DNA from: Sphingomonadaceae bacterium
GTDB lineage: Bacteria > Pseudomonadota > Alphaproteobacteria > Sphingomonadales > Sphingomonadaceae
Direction: 5' to 3'
DNA length: 54,211 nt
NCBI GenBank assembly: GCA_025359425.1
Contig: JANYGC010000026.1
Coordinates: 1 to 54,211, forward strand
The notes beneath the pieces are model-generated. The model was given only the letters and a program-made list of their open reading frames with translations. It was not told the DNA's origin and ran no database searches. Below are positions 24,925 through 32,467 of this stretch, piece after piece (positions within the stretch are counted from its first letter, which is position 1; every line of letters begins with the position of its first letter). A program made the translations under genes and the position numbers.

Positions 24925-26100
24925 TCATGCTGCCAGAGAACGATTTGTGCAAGCTACCGAATTCAAAATCGGTTCCAGCAAATTCAACGCCAAGTGCTTA
25001 ACAACAGGCACACAGACACCATCGCCAGCCACCTGATATGCATCGTTATACCGTTCCGGCAGGCGGTATTCTTCGGACAGTCCCATCAGGCGCGCGGCTT
25101 CGCGTGGCGATAGTAGACGTGACCGAACAGATTGCCCCTCCACCATAACTATCGTCTGACGACTTGAACCGCCGCCCGGTGTGCGCAGGCATCCGGCAAT
25201 GTCGTCGAAACGGACTTCCGCGCGTTGTCTCTTGACACCATGCTCGTCCAGCCGAGTCCGCTTGTAAACGCTACCAACGACCCTTCGGCCCGACAATTTT
25301 GCTTTTTCGATCTTTGCGAGATGCAAGGAAGCCATCATTCCCAAAAGTTCAGATGTCTCATTCTGCGTGTGCCAACGACAACCTTCTGGACTGTCATCGA
25401 TCAAATCACCCAAAACCGCAATTCGCTGGGGAGGCAGTGGCATTGACCACCAATGCCAATTTTGACGCACATGCGTGGGAAGGAGTTTCACCGCATCACA
25501 CAGCGCGTCTGAATGCCATTCATCCTGTGAGCCGGCCCCAAGCACGTTTGCCGGAATGTTTTCGCCCTCTGCTACAGCTACAAAAAAGAGCCTCGGTCGA
25601 CTTTGGGGCACGAAATGTCTTGCATCGACAATCATTGCCCCAAAGCGATAGCCACTCTCCGCCAGCGCACTGCAAATCGAAACAAAGTCGCGTCCGGCAC
25701 GTGAAGTGATCGTTCCCGGCACGTTTTCTAGAACGATCAGGCGTGGGCCGCGACCTTGAGTTCGCAACCTCTGCATTATCGACCAGAAAGGCCAAAAGGT
25801 CCCCGAGCGAGTCAGCTTGCCATCAGCCTGATCGCCCAAGCCCTGATACTTTCCTGCCAAAGAGAGATCCTGACAAGGAAACGATGCCCAAACCAAATCG
25901 GCTGTTCCAGGAAGTGCGCTGGCTGAGACCTGCGCGACATCCCCTTCTACAAAATGATCAGCTCCCCAGTTAGCCCGGTACGTGCGAGCCTTCATTGCAT
26001 CAAAGTCATTCGCGAAAATGCAGTTCCAGTTCGAACCGAGGCCAGCACGAGCCATTCCGCCGCCAGCGAAAAACTCATAGAACGACCAATCCTGCACCAT
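24925..26100 (-). CDS. DNA (cytosine-5) methyltransferase
   Basis: 391 residues. Motif I is FYEFFAGGGMARAGLG near residue 15. The catalytic Cys of motif IV is Cys76 in WASFPCQDLS, motif VI is ENVPG, and motif VIII is QSRPRLFFVAV. The C-terminal motifs are RLLSPREAARLMG and YQVAGDGVCVPVV. The target-recognition region lies roughly between residues 210 and 320. It methylates cytosine at a site that cannot be read from sequence. The start at 26100 is preferred because CGAGGG precedes it and the family begins close to motif I; ATG at 26178 is the alternative. G+C is lower than in the flanks (28 of 60 at 25321-25380), so the pair was probably acquired. Confidence 0.92.
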   Translation of the reverse strand: MVQDWSFYEFFAGGGMARAGLGSNWNCIFANDFDAMKARTYRANWGADHFVEGDVAQVSASALPGTADLVWASFPCQDLSLAGKYQGLGDQADGKLTRSGTFWPFWSIMQRLRTQGRGPRLIVLENVPGTITSRAGRDFVSICSALAESGYRFGAMIVDARHFVPQSRPRLFFVAVAEGENIPANVLGAGSQDEWHSDALCDAVKLLPTHVRQNWHWWSMPLPPQRIAVLGDLIDDSPEGCRWHTQNETSELLGMMASLHLAKIEKAKLSGRRVVGSVYKRTRLDEHGVKRQRAEVRFDDIAGCLRTPGGGSSRQTIVMVEGQSVRSRLLSPREAARLMGLSEEYRLPERYNDAYQVAGDGVCVPVVKHLALNLLEPILNSVACTNRSLAA

Positions 26101-26276
26101 TGTTGCCCTCGCCATGCTTGCAGACTGCATCGAGCAGCCAGCATTGGGAACCCTGCTCGGAAGGTTTTCCCATTTCATGAATTAGCAAGCGGGTCAGAAT
26201 TTGTATACTCTTTGTTCCTCGGAATTGGTGCCATCTAAAGATGCCTCGCACCAACCATTTTCCTAGACGCCCAGGG

Positions 26277-26293
26277 TTGCGGTGACAGTGCAC
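26277..26293 (-). repeat. Right copy of the 17-bp imperfect inverted repeat
   Basis: Reading on the minus strand gives GTGCACTGTCACCGCAA, which matches 24286-24302 at 15 of 17 positions. It slightly overlaps the start of the HNH-tail remnant that follows. Confidence 0.5.
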
Positions 26294-26341
26294 CAAATCT
26301 GGCGAGACTGGCTCGTTTGGGGTGTCGGACTGGAGAGCTGA
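26288..26341 (+). pseudogene. Remnant: diverged second copy of the HNH gene's 3' end
   Basis: In frame this 54-base segment reads VHQIWRDWLVWGVGLES followed by a stop. The end of the intact HNH protein at 24276 reads LHETWRDWLYWDVELES followed by a stop. Eleven of 17 residues and 38 of 54 bases agree, and both end at the stop codon. No start or HNH core precedes it. It is best explained as a fragment of a related HNH gene left when the restriction-modification genes were placed at this site. Confidence 0.65.
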
Positions 26342-26366
26342 TTGGCACATCAAGCCCAAAAACCCC

Positions 26367-27782
26367 TCATTGCTTCAAATCCGCCCGATCCGCGTCACCG
26401 CGGGCGAGCAGGCGTTCGAGCGGGTGGGCGAAGGCGATCAGCAGCACTGCTCCGGCGATCGGCAGCGCTGCGGTGAGGAGGAAGTACTTGGTCGGACCGA
26501 GCGGTTCGTAAAAGCGCCCCAGCCAGCCGAGCAGGAAGAACCCGAGCGCGCCCGACAGCGAATAGAGCGCGAACATCGTCCCGTTGACCGAGCGCGGGGC
26601 ATAGCGCGCGATCAGCGCGCGGGCGGGAGGATCGTTCCAGGCGAACGACATATCCAGCACAAGATAGAACAGCAGCCAGCCATAGACGGGGACCTGCGGC
26701 AGGACCGAGAACCCGGCGATCAGCAGGAACGATGCCGCCGCGATCACGTTACCAATGCCGATCTTGCGAATATCGTGCGGCTCGCGCCCCCTGGCCGCCA
26801 TTCGCGCCCAGATCCGGTTGGCCAGAAGCACGCCGATAATCGTCAGGATGCCGTCGGCGGTCAGCGCCCAGGTCACCGGAATCTCGAAAGCGCCGACCTT
26901 GCGGTCAACCGCGGTATCGGCCCAGATCACCATGATCCCGTAAGCCTGCTGGATTGCGGCGAAGAAGAACAGCTTGGGGATGAACAGCAGGATCAGCCCG
27001 CCCACCGATTGCCATTGCCGCCCGGTCAGCGGTTCGGCCTTACCGCCTTGCGCGATCACGTCGGGCGGCAAGTGGCGGCGTCCGGCCAGGTAGGTGGCCA
27101 GCCCGATCAGCATGCCGATCCCCGCTGCGCCAAAGCCCCAGTGCCAACCCACCCGCTCGCCCAATGTGCCGGAAACCAGCGGCGCGATCAGTGCGCCCGC
27201 GTTCACTGCCATCAGGTAGATCCCGAAAGCGCGGGTGCGGCGGGTGTCGTCGGGCGCATAGAGCCCGCCGATCTGCGCGGCCAGGTTGCTGATGAACAGC
27301 CCGCCGCCAACAATCAGCAGCAGCAGGGCCAGCAGGAACGCCTGCTCGACCGCCATGGTCAGATGCCCGGCGCTCATCAGCAACGCGCCGATCGTCACCG
27401 TCCTGGTCCGCCCGAGCACACGGTCCCCCAGCCACGCGCCGATCAGCGGGGTGACGAGGATGAACCCCGAATAAAGCCCGAAGGTCTGCGCGGCGAGCGC
27501 CAGATCGGTCATCGGCCCGAAAATCCGCTCAAGCACGCTGCGATAGATGCCGAGCCCCGCCACTTTGCCCGAATTTTGCGGCAGCAGCAGGTATTTGGTC
27601 ATGTACAGCATCAGCAGCGACTGCATCGAGTAGAAGCTGAACCGCTCCCACAGCTCGGTTCCGGCGAGGAAGCCGAGCCCGCGCGGGTGCCCGAAAAACG
27701 CATGGTCTGTAGTGGCACCCGCACCAGATGCGATGGGAACAGTTTCGCCGTGCACGCCAGCTGCCGCGTCTTTCGTTGTCAC
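26367..27782 (-). CDS. Proton-dependent oligopeptide transporter (POT/PTR2 family, MFS)
   Basis: 471 residues with about 12-14 membrane segments. The family's proton-coupling motif appears as GTELWERFSFYSMQSLL near residue 35, and LTPLIGAWLGDRVLGR-like and GIYLMAVNAGALIAP segments follow. It would import di- and tripeptides with protons across the inner membrane. The GTG start at 27782 is chosen because GGGAG lies 8 bases upstream; a TTG 15 bases earlier is possible. An M19 dipeptidase gene sits 47 bases upstream on the same strand, so peptide cleavage and uptake are likely linked. Confidence 0.9.
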   Translation of the reverse strand: MTTKDAAAGVHGETVPIASGAGATTDHAFFGHPRGLGFLAGTELWERFSFYSMQSLLMLYMTKYLLLPQNSGKVAGLGIYRSVLERIFGPMTDLALAAQTFGLYSGFILVTPLIGAWLGDRVLGRTRTVTIGALLMSAGHLTMAVEQAFLLALLLLIVGGGLFISNLAAQIGGLYAPDDTRRTRAFGIYLMAVNAGALIAPLVSGTLGERVGWHWGFGAAGIGMLIGLATYLAGRRHLPPDVIAQGGKAEPLTGRQWQSVGGLILLFIPKLFFFAAIQQAYGIMVIWADTAVDRKVGAFEIPVTWALTADGILTIIGVLLANRIWARMAARGREPHDIRKIGIGNVIAAASFLLIAGFSVLPQVPVYGWLLFYLVLDMSFAWNDPPARALIARYAPRSVNGTMFALYSLSGALGFFLLGWLGRFYEPLGPTKYFLLTAALPIAGAVLLIAFAHPLERLLARGDADRADLKQ

Positions 27783-27829
27783 TCTGCGATCTCCCAAACT
27801 TACTGCACAATGCGCGACCGTGAAGCCCG

Positions 27830-28969
27830 TTACGCCGCCGCAAACAGGCGAAGGAAATTCCCGCCGATCAACTTGGCAAGGTCCGCGTCACCCATGCCGT
27901 GCTGGCGCAGGCCGACGACGAACCAGGGCAGCCTGGCATAGCTGTCGAACACCGGTTTGTAGTTCCCGTCCATATCGGTGCCGAGGCAGACGTGGTCGAT
28001 CCCGACCGCCGCGATCAGTTCGAGCGTGCGGGCGACATAGCCGCCAAGGTCGGTGATGCCAATCCCGGCGGGCCATGCGCCGAGCACGCCGCCGCCCTTC
28101 TGTGCCACTGCCTTGGCCAGATCGCGCGAGATGAAGCGGGGGTGATCGGCCTTGCCGCCGTGGATGTGGACGTGGCTCGCGATCACCGGCTTGGCCGAGG
28201 CGGCGATGATCGCGAACGCGGTGGCTTCAGAGGCATGGGCGACGTCGATCAGCATGCCGATCTCGTTCATCGCCTTGACCACTTCGGCCCCGGCGATGCT
28301 CAGGCCGCGGTGCACCACCTTGCCAGTGATGGTGTCACCCAGCTCGTTGGTGCGGTAATGCATCGGGGTGATCGAGCGGACCCCGTCGGCATAGGCCTGA
28401 GCCACGCGCTCGGCCTTGCCCTCGAGGAAATCGCCGCCCTCCACGGTCAGGAAAGCGCCGGGCTTGCCGGCCGCACGCGCGGCTTCGAAATCGCCCGTTG
28501 CCAGAATCGGATAAACCAGCCCGCTTTTGCTCAGCGCCTGGAGGTTGGCGATCTGGCGCCGATAGCTGGCCCAGGCTTCGCCCGGCTCGAACGCGCGAGC
28601 CTCGCCCAACCCCTCGCCCTTGAAGCCGAGCGACTGAAAATCGGACACCGCGGCAAACGCCGCGGCGCTGAGCCCGCCGGCCTTCATGTCGCGCACCGTC
28701 GTATCCTCGAAAGTGCCGAGCAGCGTGCCCAGATAGAGCTTGCCCGAGACATGCTCCGCGCCGCGCATGAAGGTCCGCCCCGGGTGAGCGTGCGCGTCGA
28801 TCGAGATGTGACTGGCCAGAAACGCCCTGGCCTGGGCCAGCTCCCCGGCAGAGGCGGCAAAGCCGATCGGGGCCGGGCGGGGTCGCAGCAGGGCATAGCC
28901 GCCTGCGGCCGCAACCGCGAGGGTGGCACCGGTGGCAGTGATAAACTGTCTTTTGGTGATGTGCGCCAT
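27830..28969 (-). CDS. Exported membrane dipeptidase (renal dipeptidase, peptidase M19)
   Basis: 379 residues. The N-terminus (TKRQFITATGATLAVAAAGG) is a signal or Tat-like leader, although the twin Arg is Lys-Arg, so the mature enzyme should be periplasmic or membrane-anchored. Metal ligands are visible in HISIDAHAHPG, the bridging Glu in TVEGGDFLEG, and His residues in IDVAHASEATA and VIASHVHIHGG. HVCLGTDMDG closes the barrel. It hydrolyses dipeptides, probably including D-amino acid or beta-lactam-like substrates as family members do. AGGA precedes the ATG by 7 bases. It is followed by the POT transporter. Confidence 0.92.
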   Translation of the reverse strand: MAHITKRQFITATGATLAVAAAGGYALLRPRPAPIGFAASAGELAQARAFLASHISIDAHAHPGRTFMRGAEHVSGKLYLGTLLGTFEDTTVRDMKAGGLSAAAFAAVSDFQSLGFKGEGLGEARAFEPGEAWASYRRQIANLQALSKSGLVYPILATGDFEAARAAGKPGAFLTVEGGDFLEGKAERVAQAYADGVRSITPMHYRTNELGDTITGKVVHRGLSIAGAEVVKAMNEIGMLIDVAHASEATAFAIIAASAKPVIASHVHIHGGKADHPRFISRDLAKAVAQKGGGVLGAWPAGIGITDLGGYVARTLELIAAVGIDHVCLGTDMDGNYKPVFDSYARLPWFVVGLRQHGMGDADLAKLIGGNFLRLFAAA

Positions 28970-28983
28970 GCTCAGTTCCTGTG

Positions 28984-29457
28984 TTAGCGGCGAGCGGGCT
29001 TGCGGGCCGGAAAATGCGCCCAGCATTCCACTTCGACTGTGCCGCCAAAGGCGAGGCCCGAGGCAGCGAAGGCGCTGCGCGCGGGCATCCGCTGTGGCTT
29101 GAAATAGCCGGTGTAGACCGCGTTGAACGCCTGCCAGTCCTTGATGTTGCCCAGCATCACGGTGCATTTGACTACGTCATCGAAGCCCAGCCCGCGCCGC
29201 CCCAGGATCGCACCGATATTGTCCATCGCCTGCCGCGCTTCGCCGGTGATGCCGCCAGGTACCAGCGTGGTGGTTCCAGGTGCGACGCCGATCTGCCCTG
29301 ACAGGTAAAGCATGTCATCGACCTGGACAGCTTCGGAAAACGGCAGGCCGCTGCCGCCGCCGAAATAGGTCGCCGGCGCAGCGCCGGCCGATATGGCTCC
29401 GCCAAGCAGGGCCGCTCCAGCCGCAAGCGGGGCAAGCTTCAGTCCGATCGGTTTCAT
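28984..29457 (-). CDS. RidA-family protein with signal peptide
   Basis: 157 residues. A clear Sec-type signal (GLKLAPLAAGAALLGGAISAGAA) precedes a complete YjgF/YER057c/UK114 domain (AVQVDDMLYLSGQIGVAPGT, GITGEARQAMDNIGAIL, CTVMLGNIKDWQAFNAVY, PARSAFAASGLAFGGTVEVEC). Cytosolic RidA deaminates reactive enamine/imine intermediates. In this copy the conserved Arg of the active site is present in MPARSAF. Export to the periplasm is unusual for the family. The gene sits 14 bases upstream of the dipeptidase gene on the same strand, so its substrate may come from peptide or amino-acid breakdown outside the cytoplasm; that is inference. Confidence 0.9.
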   Translation of the reverse strand: MKPIGLKLAPLAAGAALLGGAISAGAAPATYFGGGSGLPFSEAVQVDDMLYLSGQIGVAPGTTTLVPGGITGEARQAMDNIGAILGRRGLGFDDVVKCTVMLGNIKDWQAFNAVYTGYFKPQRMPARSAFAASGLAFGGTVEVECWAHFPARKPARR

Positions 29458-29538
29458 GCAGGTATCCCCCAAAAATCTGCGAGCGCGCTCCGCCGTTGGC
29501 GGCACCGGGCGGGCACTTCCGCACCAGACCATAGCAAT

Positions 29539-31038
29539 TCACCGCACCCCCGCCAGCGTCTTCTGCCGCCGCCTTTGGACCGAGCTGCCCAGCCCGATCG
29601 CCTCGCGGTATTTGGCCACGGTGCGCCGCGCGAGGTCAAAGCCCTTGTCCTTGAGCAGATCGACCAGCGTGTCGTCCGACAGGATCGCCCCCAGATCCTC
29701 GGCATCGATCAGCGTCTTGATCGCAGCTTTGACCGCCGAGGCCGAGGCCCCGCCTTCGCCATCGACTGCACCGACCCCCGAGGTGAAGAAGTATTTGAGT
29801 TCGAAGGTGCCGCGCTCGCAGGTCAGGTATTTGTTCGAGGTGACCCGGCTGACGGTACTCTCGTGCATCGAAATCGCCTCGGCGACGGTGCGCAGGGTCA
29901 GCGGTTTCAACTGCGAGACGCCGTGGCGAAAGAACGCGTCCTGCTGTTTGACCAACTCGCTCGCCACCTTGAGGATGGTCTTGGCGCGCTGGTCGAGCGC
30001 TTTGACCAGCCAGCTCGCGTCGGCAAGTTTCTCGGAGAGCCAGCCGCGCGCGGTCTTGTCATCGCAGGCTTGTCGCAGCTCTACATAATAGCTGCGGTTG
30101 ATGATCAGCTTGGGCAGGGTCGTCTGGTTAAGCGCGACGTCCCAGCCGGTGCCATCGGCGTTGGCCGCGATCAGCACATCCGGGGTCACCGGATCGCCGC
30201 CGCCGCGCGCGAACTGCAGCCCGGGCTTGGGATCATAGCCGCGCAGTTCGGTCAGCATCTCGGCGAAGTCTTCATCGTCGACGCCGCACATCCGCTTGAG
30301 CCGAGCCAGCTCGCCGCGCGCGAGCAGGTCGAGGTTGTCGAGCAGCTTGGCCATGCAGGGATCGTAGCGATCGGCTTCGCGCGCCTGCAACGCGAGGCAT
30401 TCGCCGAGTGAGCGCGCAGCCACGCCGGTCGGATCGAGCGACTGGAGCAGGGTGAGCGCGGCTTCGCACTCGGCCAAGCTGACCCCGATCCCGGCGGCGA
30501 GCTCGCGCAGGCTTTCCTGGAGGTAACCCGCTTCGTCGAGCTGATCGATCAGGTGCCGCGCGATGAAGGCCTGGGCCGGGTCGCGCACCACCGCGCCAAG
30601 CTGGCTGTGGAGGTGTTCGGCCAGCGTCTTTTCGTTGTCGGCGCGCTCGTCGATGCCGGGTCCGGCCGCGCCGCTCGCCACCCGCAGGTCGCTGCCCCAT
30701 TCGCCCCCAAAGTCGCCGTCTCCGGTATCGCGATCGCGGTCGAGCGCGGCGCGGTCGAGATCGAGCGGGCGGTCCTCCTCGGCGCGGCCCTCGCCGATCA
30801 GCTGGTCGACCGGCGAGCTTTCGAGCGTGGTGCGGCGCAAGTCCAGATCGTCGGGCAGGTCTGGCCCATCGGCCGCCGCCTCGCCCACTTCGAGCAGCGG
30901 GTTGGCGTCGAGCGCATCGCCGATGAACGCCTCGATCTCAAGGTTGGATAGCGCCAGCAGCTTGATCGCCTGCTGCAGCTGCGGCGTCATCACCAGCGAT
31001 TGGCTTTGTCTCAGGTCAAGGCGTGGGCCGATGGCCAT
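29539..31038 (-). CDS. rpoN: RNA polymerase sigma-54 factor
   Basis: 499 residues. Region I at the N-terminus is Gln/Leu rich (LRQSQSLVMTPQLQQAIKLL). An acidic region II follows (about residues 55-110). The core-binding part contains LAEHLHSQLGAV and LQSLDPTGVAARSLGECLALQ. The DNA-binding part has ESTVSRVTSNKYL, and the RpoN box ARRTVAKYRE lies about 25 residues from the end. It directs RNA polymerase to -24/-12 promoters with enhancer-binding activators. It lies 12 bases downstream of lptB on the same strand, the conserved order in proteobacteria. Confidence 0.97.
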   Translation of the reverse strand: MAIGPRLDLRQSQSLVMTPQLQQAIKLLALSNLEIEAFIGDALDANPLLEVGEAAADGPDLPDDLDLRRTTLESSPVDQLIGEGRAEEDRPLDLDRAALDRDRDTGDGDFGGEWGSDLRVASGAAGPGIDERADNEKTLAEHLHSQLGAVVRDPAQAFIARHLIDQLDEAGYLQESLRELAAGIGVSLAECEAALTLLQSLDPTGVAARSLGECLALQAREADRYDPCMAKLLDNLDLLARGELARLKRMCGVDDEDFAEMLTELRGYDPKPGLQFARGGGDPVTPDVLIAANADGTGWDVALNQTTLPKLIINRSYYVELRQACDDKTARGWLSEKLADASWLVKALDQRAKTILKVASELVKQQDAFFRHGVSQLKPLTLRTVAEAISMHESTVSRVTSNKYLTCERGTFELKYFFTSGVGAVDGEGGASASAVKAAIKTLIDAEDLGAILSDDTLVDLLKDKGFDLARRTVAKYREAIGLGSSVQRRRQKTLAGVR

Positions 31039-31050
31039 GGGGTGTCCGCC

Positions 31051-31830
31051 CTAAAGCGCAAACTCTTCGCCGAGGTACAGCCGCCGCACGTTATCGTCCT
31101 TGACGAGGTCTTCGGGGCTGCCCGCGAACAGCACCTGGCCGCCGTAGATGATGCAGGCGCGGTCGACGATGTCGAGCGTTTCGCGGACGTTGTGATCGGT
31201 AATCAGCACCCCGATGCCGCGGCGGGAGAGATCCTTGACCAGATCGCGGATGTCGCTGATCGAGAGCGGATCGATCCCGGCAAACGGTTCATCGAGCAGC
31301 ATGATCGAGGGCCGCGCGGCCAGCGCCCGGGCAATCTCGCAGCGGCGGCGTTCACCCCCCGACAGCGCCATCGCCGCACTGCTGCGCAGGCGCTGCAGCC
31401 CGAATTCGTCGAGCAGGCGTTCGAGCTCGGAGGCCCGCGTCGCCGCATCGGGCTCAACCAGTTCGAGCACCGCGCTGATGTTCTGTTCGACCGTCAGCCC
31501 GCGAAAGATCGAAGTTTCCTGCGGCAGGTAACCGAGCCCAAGGATCGCGCGGCGGTACATGGGCAGCTTGGTGACATCGACCCCGTCCATCAGGATCCGG
31601 CCCGAATCGGGCCGTACCAGCCCCATGATCGAATAGAAGCAAGTGGTCTTGCCCGCGCCGTTCGGGCCGAGCAACCCGAGCACTTCGCCTTTGCCCACGG
31701 TGAGCGAAATGTCGCTCAGCACCGCGCGCTTGTCATAGCTCTTGGCGATCGAGATCACCTCGAGCCCGCCTTGCGGGATCGGCTGCGAGGCGCTGATGAC
31801 CGGGGCGGGCGCGGTGTTGGCTGAGCTCAT
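31051..31830 (-). CDS. lptB: LPS export system ATP-binding protein LptB
   Basis: 259 residues. The Walker A motif GPNGAGKTT is at about residues 55-63, the ABC signature is ALSGGERRRCEIARAL, Walker B is IMLLDEPFAGID, and the switch His is in LITDHNVRET. The C-terminal YLGEEF is shared with LptB proteins. It powers LptFG, which extracts lipopolysaccharide from the inner membrane. The ATG at 31830 gives about 20 extra N-terminal residues (Ala/Pro rich) compared with the E. coli protein. lptC and lptA are not next to it here. rpoN follows 12 bases later. Confidence 0.96.
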   Translation of the reverse strand: MSSANTAPAPVISASQPIPQGGLEVISIAKSYDKRAVLSDISLTVGKGEVLGLLGPNGAGKTTCFYSIMGLVRPDSGRILMDGVDVTKLPMYRRAILGLGYLPQETSIFRGLTVEQNISAVLELVEPDAATRASELERLLDEFGLQRLRSSAAMALSGGERRRCEIARALAARPSIMLLDEPFAGIDPLSISDIRDLVKDLSRRGIGVLITDHNVRETLDIVDRACIIYGGQVLFAGSPEDLVKDDNVRRLYLGEEFAL

Positions 31831-32009
31831 GGTAAGGCGATGTAAGTCCGGATTCGAGGCGGGGCAAGCATGCTTGCGGTGAATTGGCAGGTTTGTTGCA
31901 TGTCTGCCGCTGAGCACAATGCGCAGTAATGCTTAACGGAACTTGCCAGCCGGACGCATGCGTGTTTAACTCCGCCCCATAAAAAATAAAATCGGACGAG
32001 GGCTGCGTC

Positions 32010-32405
32010 ATGGCAAATGCATGGGATGTGATTTCGGGCAAAACGGCTGCAACCAGCAAACCGCGCGCTGGTCCTGTGCTGGATTACCGCAAGCGGATGA
32101 GCGACAACATCGCCTACGCGCTGCTGGTTTACACCGGGCTGCAAATCTTCGTCACGATGGGCTCGCTCGCAGGCAAAGGCGGCTCGCTGCTGCCCTATTT
32201 TGCGCTGGTCATCCTGGTCGCGGCGATCATCCCGGCCTGCCGTAATTTCGAAAAGCGCTGGAACCGGCTGAGCGATGCCCAGGCCGCCGATCCGCAGTTC
32301 CGCCCCTGGTTCCGCCGCGATTTGATGGGGCTGTGGGCGCTCGCGATCGGGTTGCCGTTCGTCGTCACCGGTCTGTTCAAGGGGCTCGCGTTTGCGTTCG
32401 GCTGA
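32010..32405 (+). CDS. Small membrane protein of unknown function
   Basis: 131 residues that I do not recognise. Three hydrophobic segments are visible: IAYALLVYTGLQIFVTM around residue 35, LPYFALVILVAAIIPAC around 65, and GLWALAIGLPFVVTGLF near the C-terminus. The loop between the second and third is charged (RNFEKRWNRLSDAQ). The start is supported by GAGGG 7 bases before the ATG. It is divergent from lptB and sits 62 bases upstream of pmbA. Inner-membrane location is the only firm inference. Confidence 0.8.
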   Translation: MANAWDVISGKTAATSKPRAGPVLDYRKRMSDNIAYALLVYTGLQIFVTMGSLAGKGGSLLPYFALVILVAAIIPACRNFEKRWNRLSDAQAADPQFRPWFRRDLMGLWALAIGLPFVVTGLFKGLAFAFG

Positions 32406-32467
32406 TTGCGCTTTGCCCTGACCGTCACTAGATCGGCCGCTTCCGCCGCCGGAGTGACGTTTCCCCC

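Noticed and set aside
26322..27941. A 539-codon open frame on the plus strand opposite the POT transporter gene
   Set aside because: Composition is Gln/Arg/Pro rich without any fold signature; the opposite strand encodes a clear transporter.
31864..31877. GCAAGCATGCTTGC palindrome between lptB and the small membrane protein gene
   Set aside because: It is a perfect 14-bp palindrome in a divergent promoter region, but with one copy and no known motif I could not support a regulatory call.
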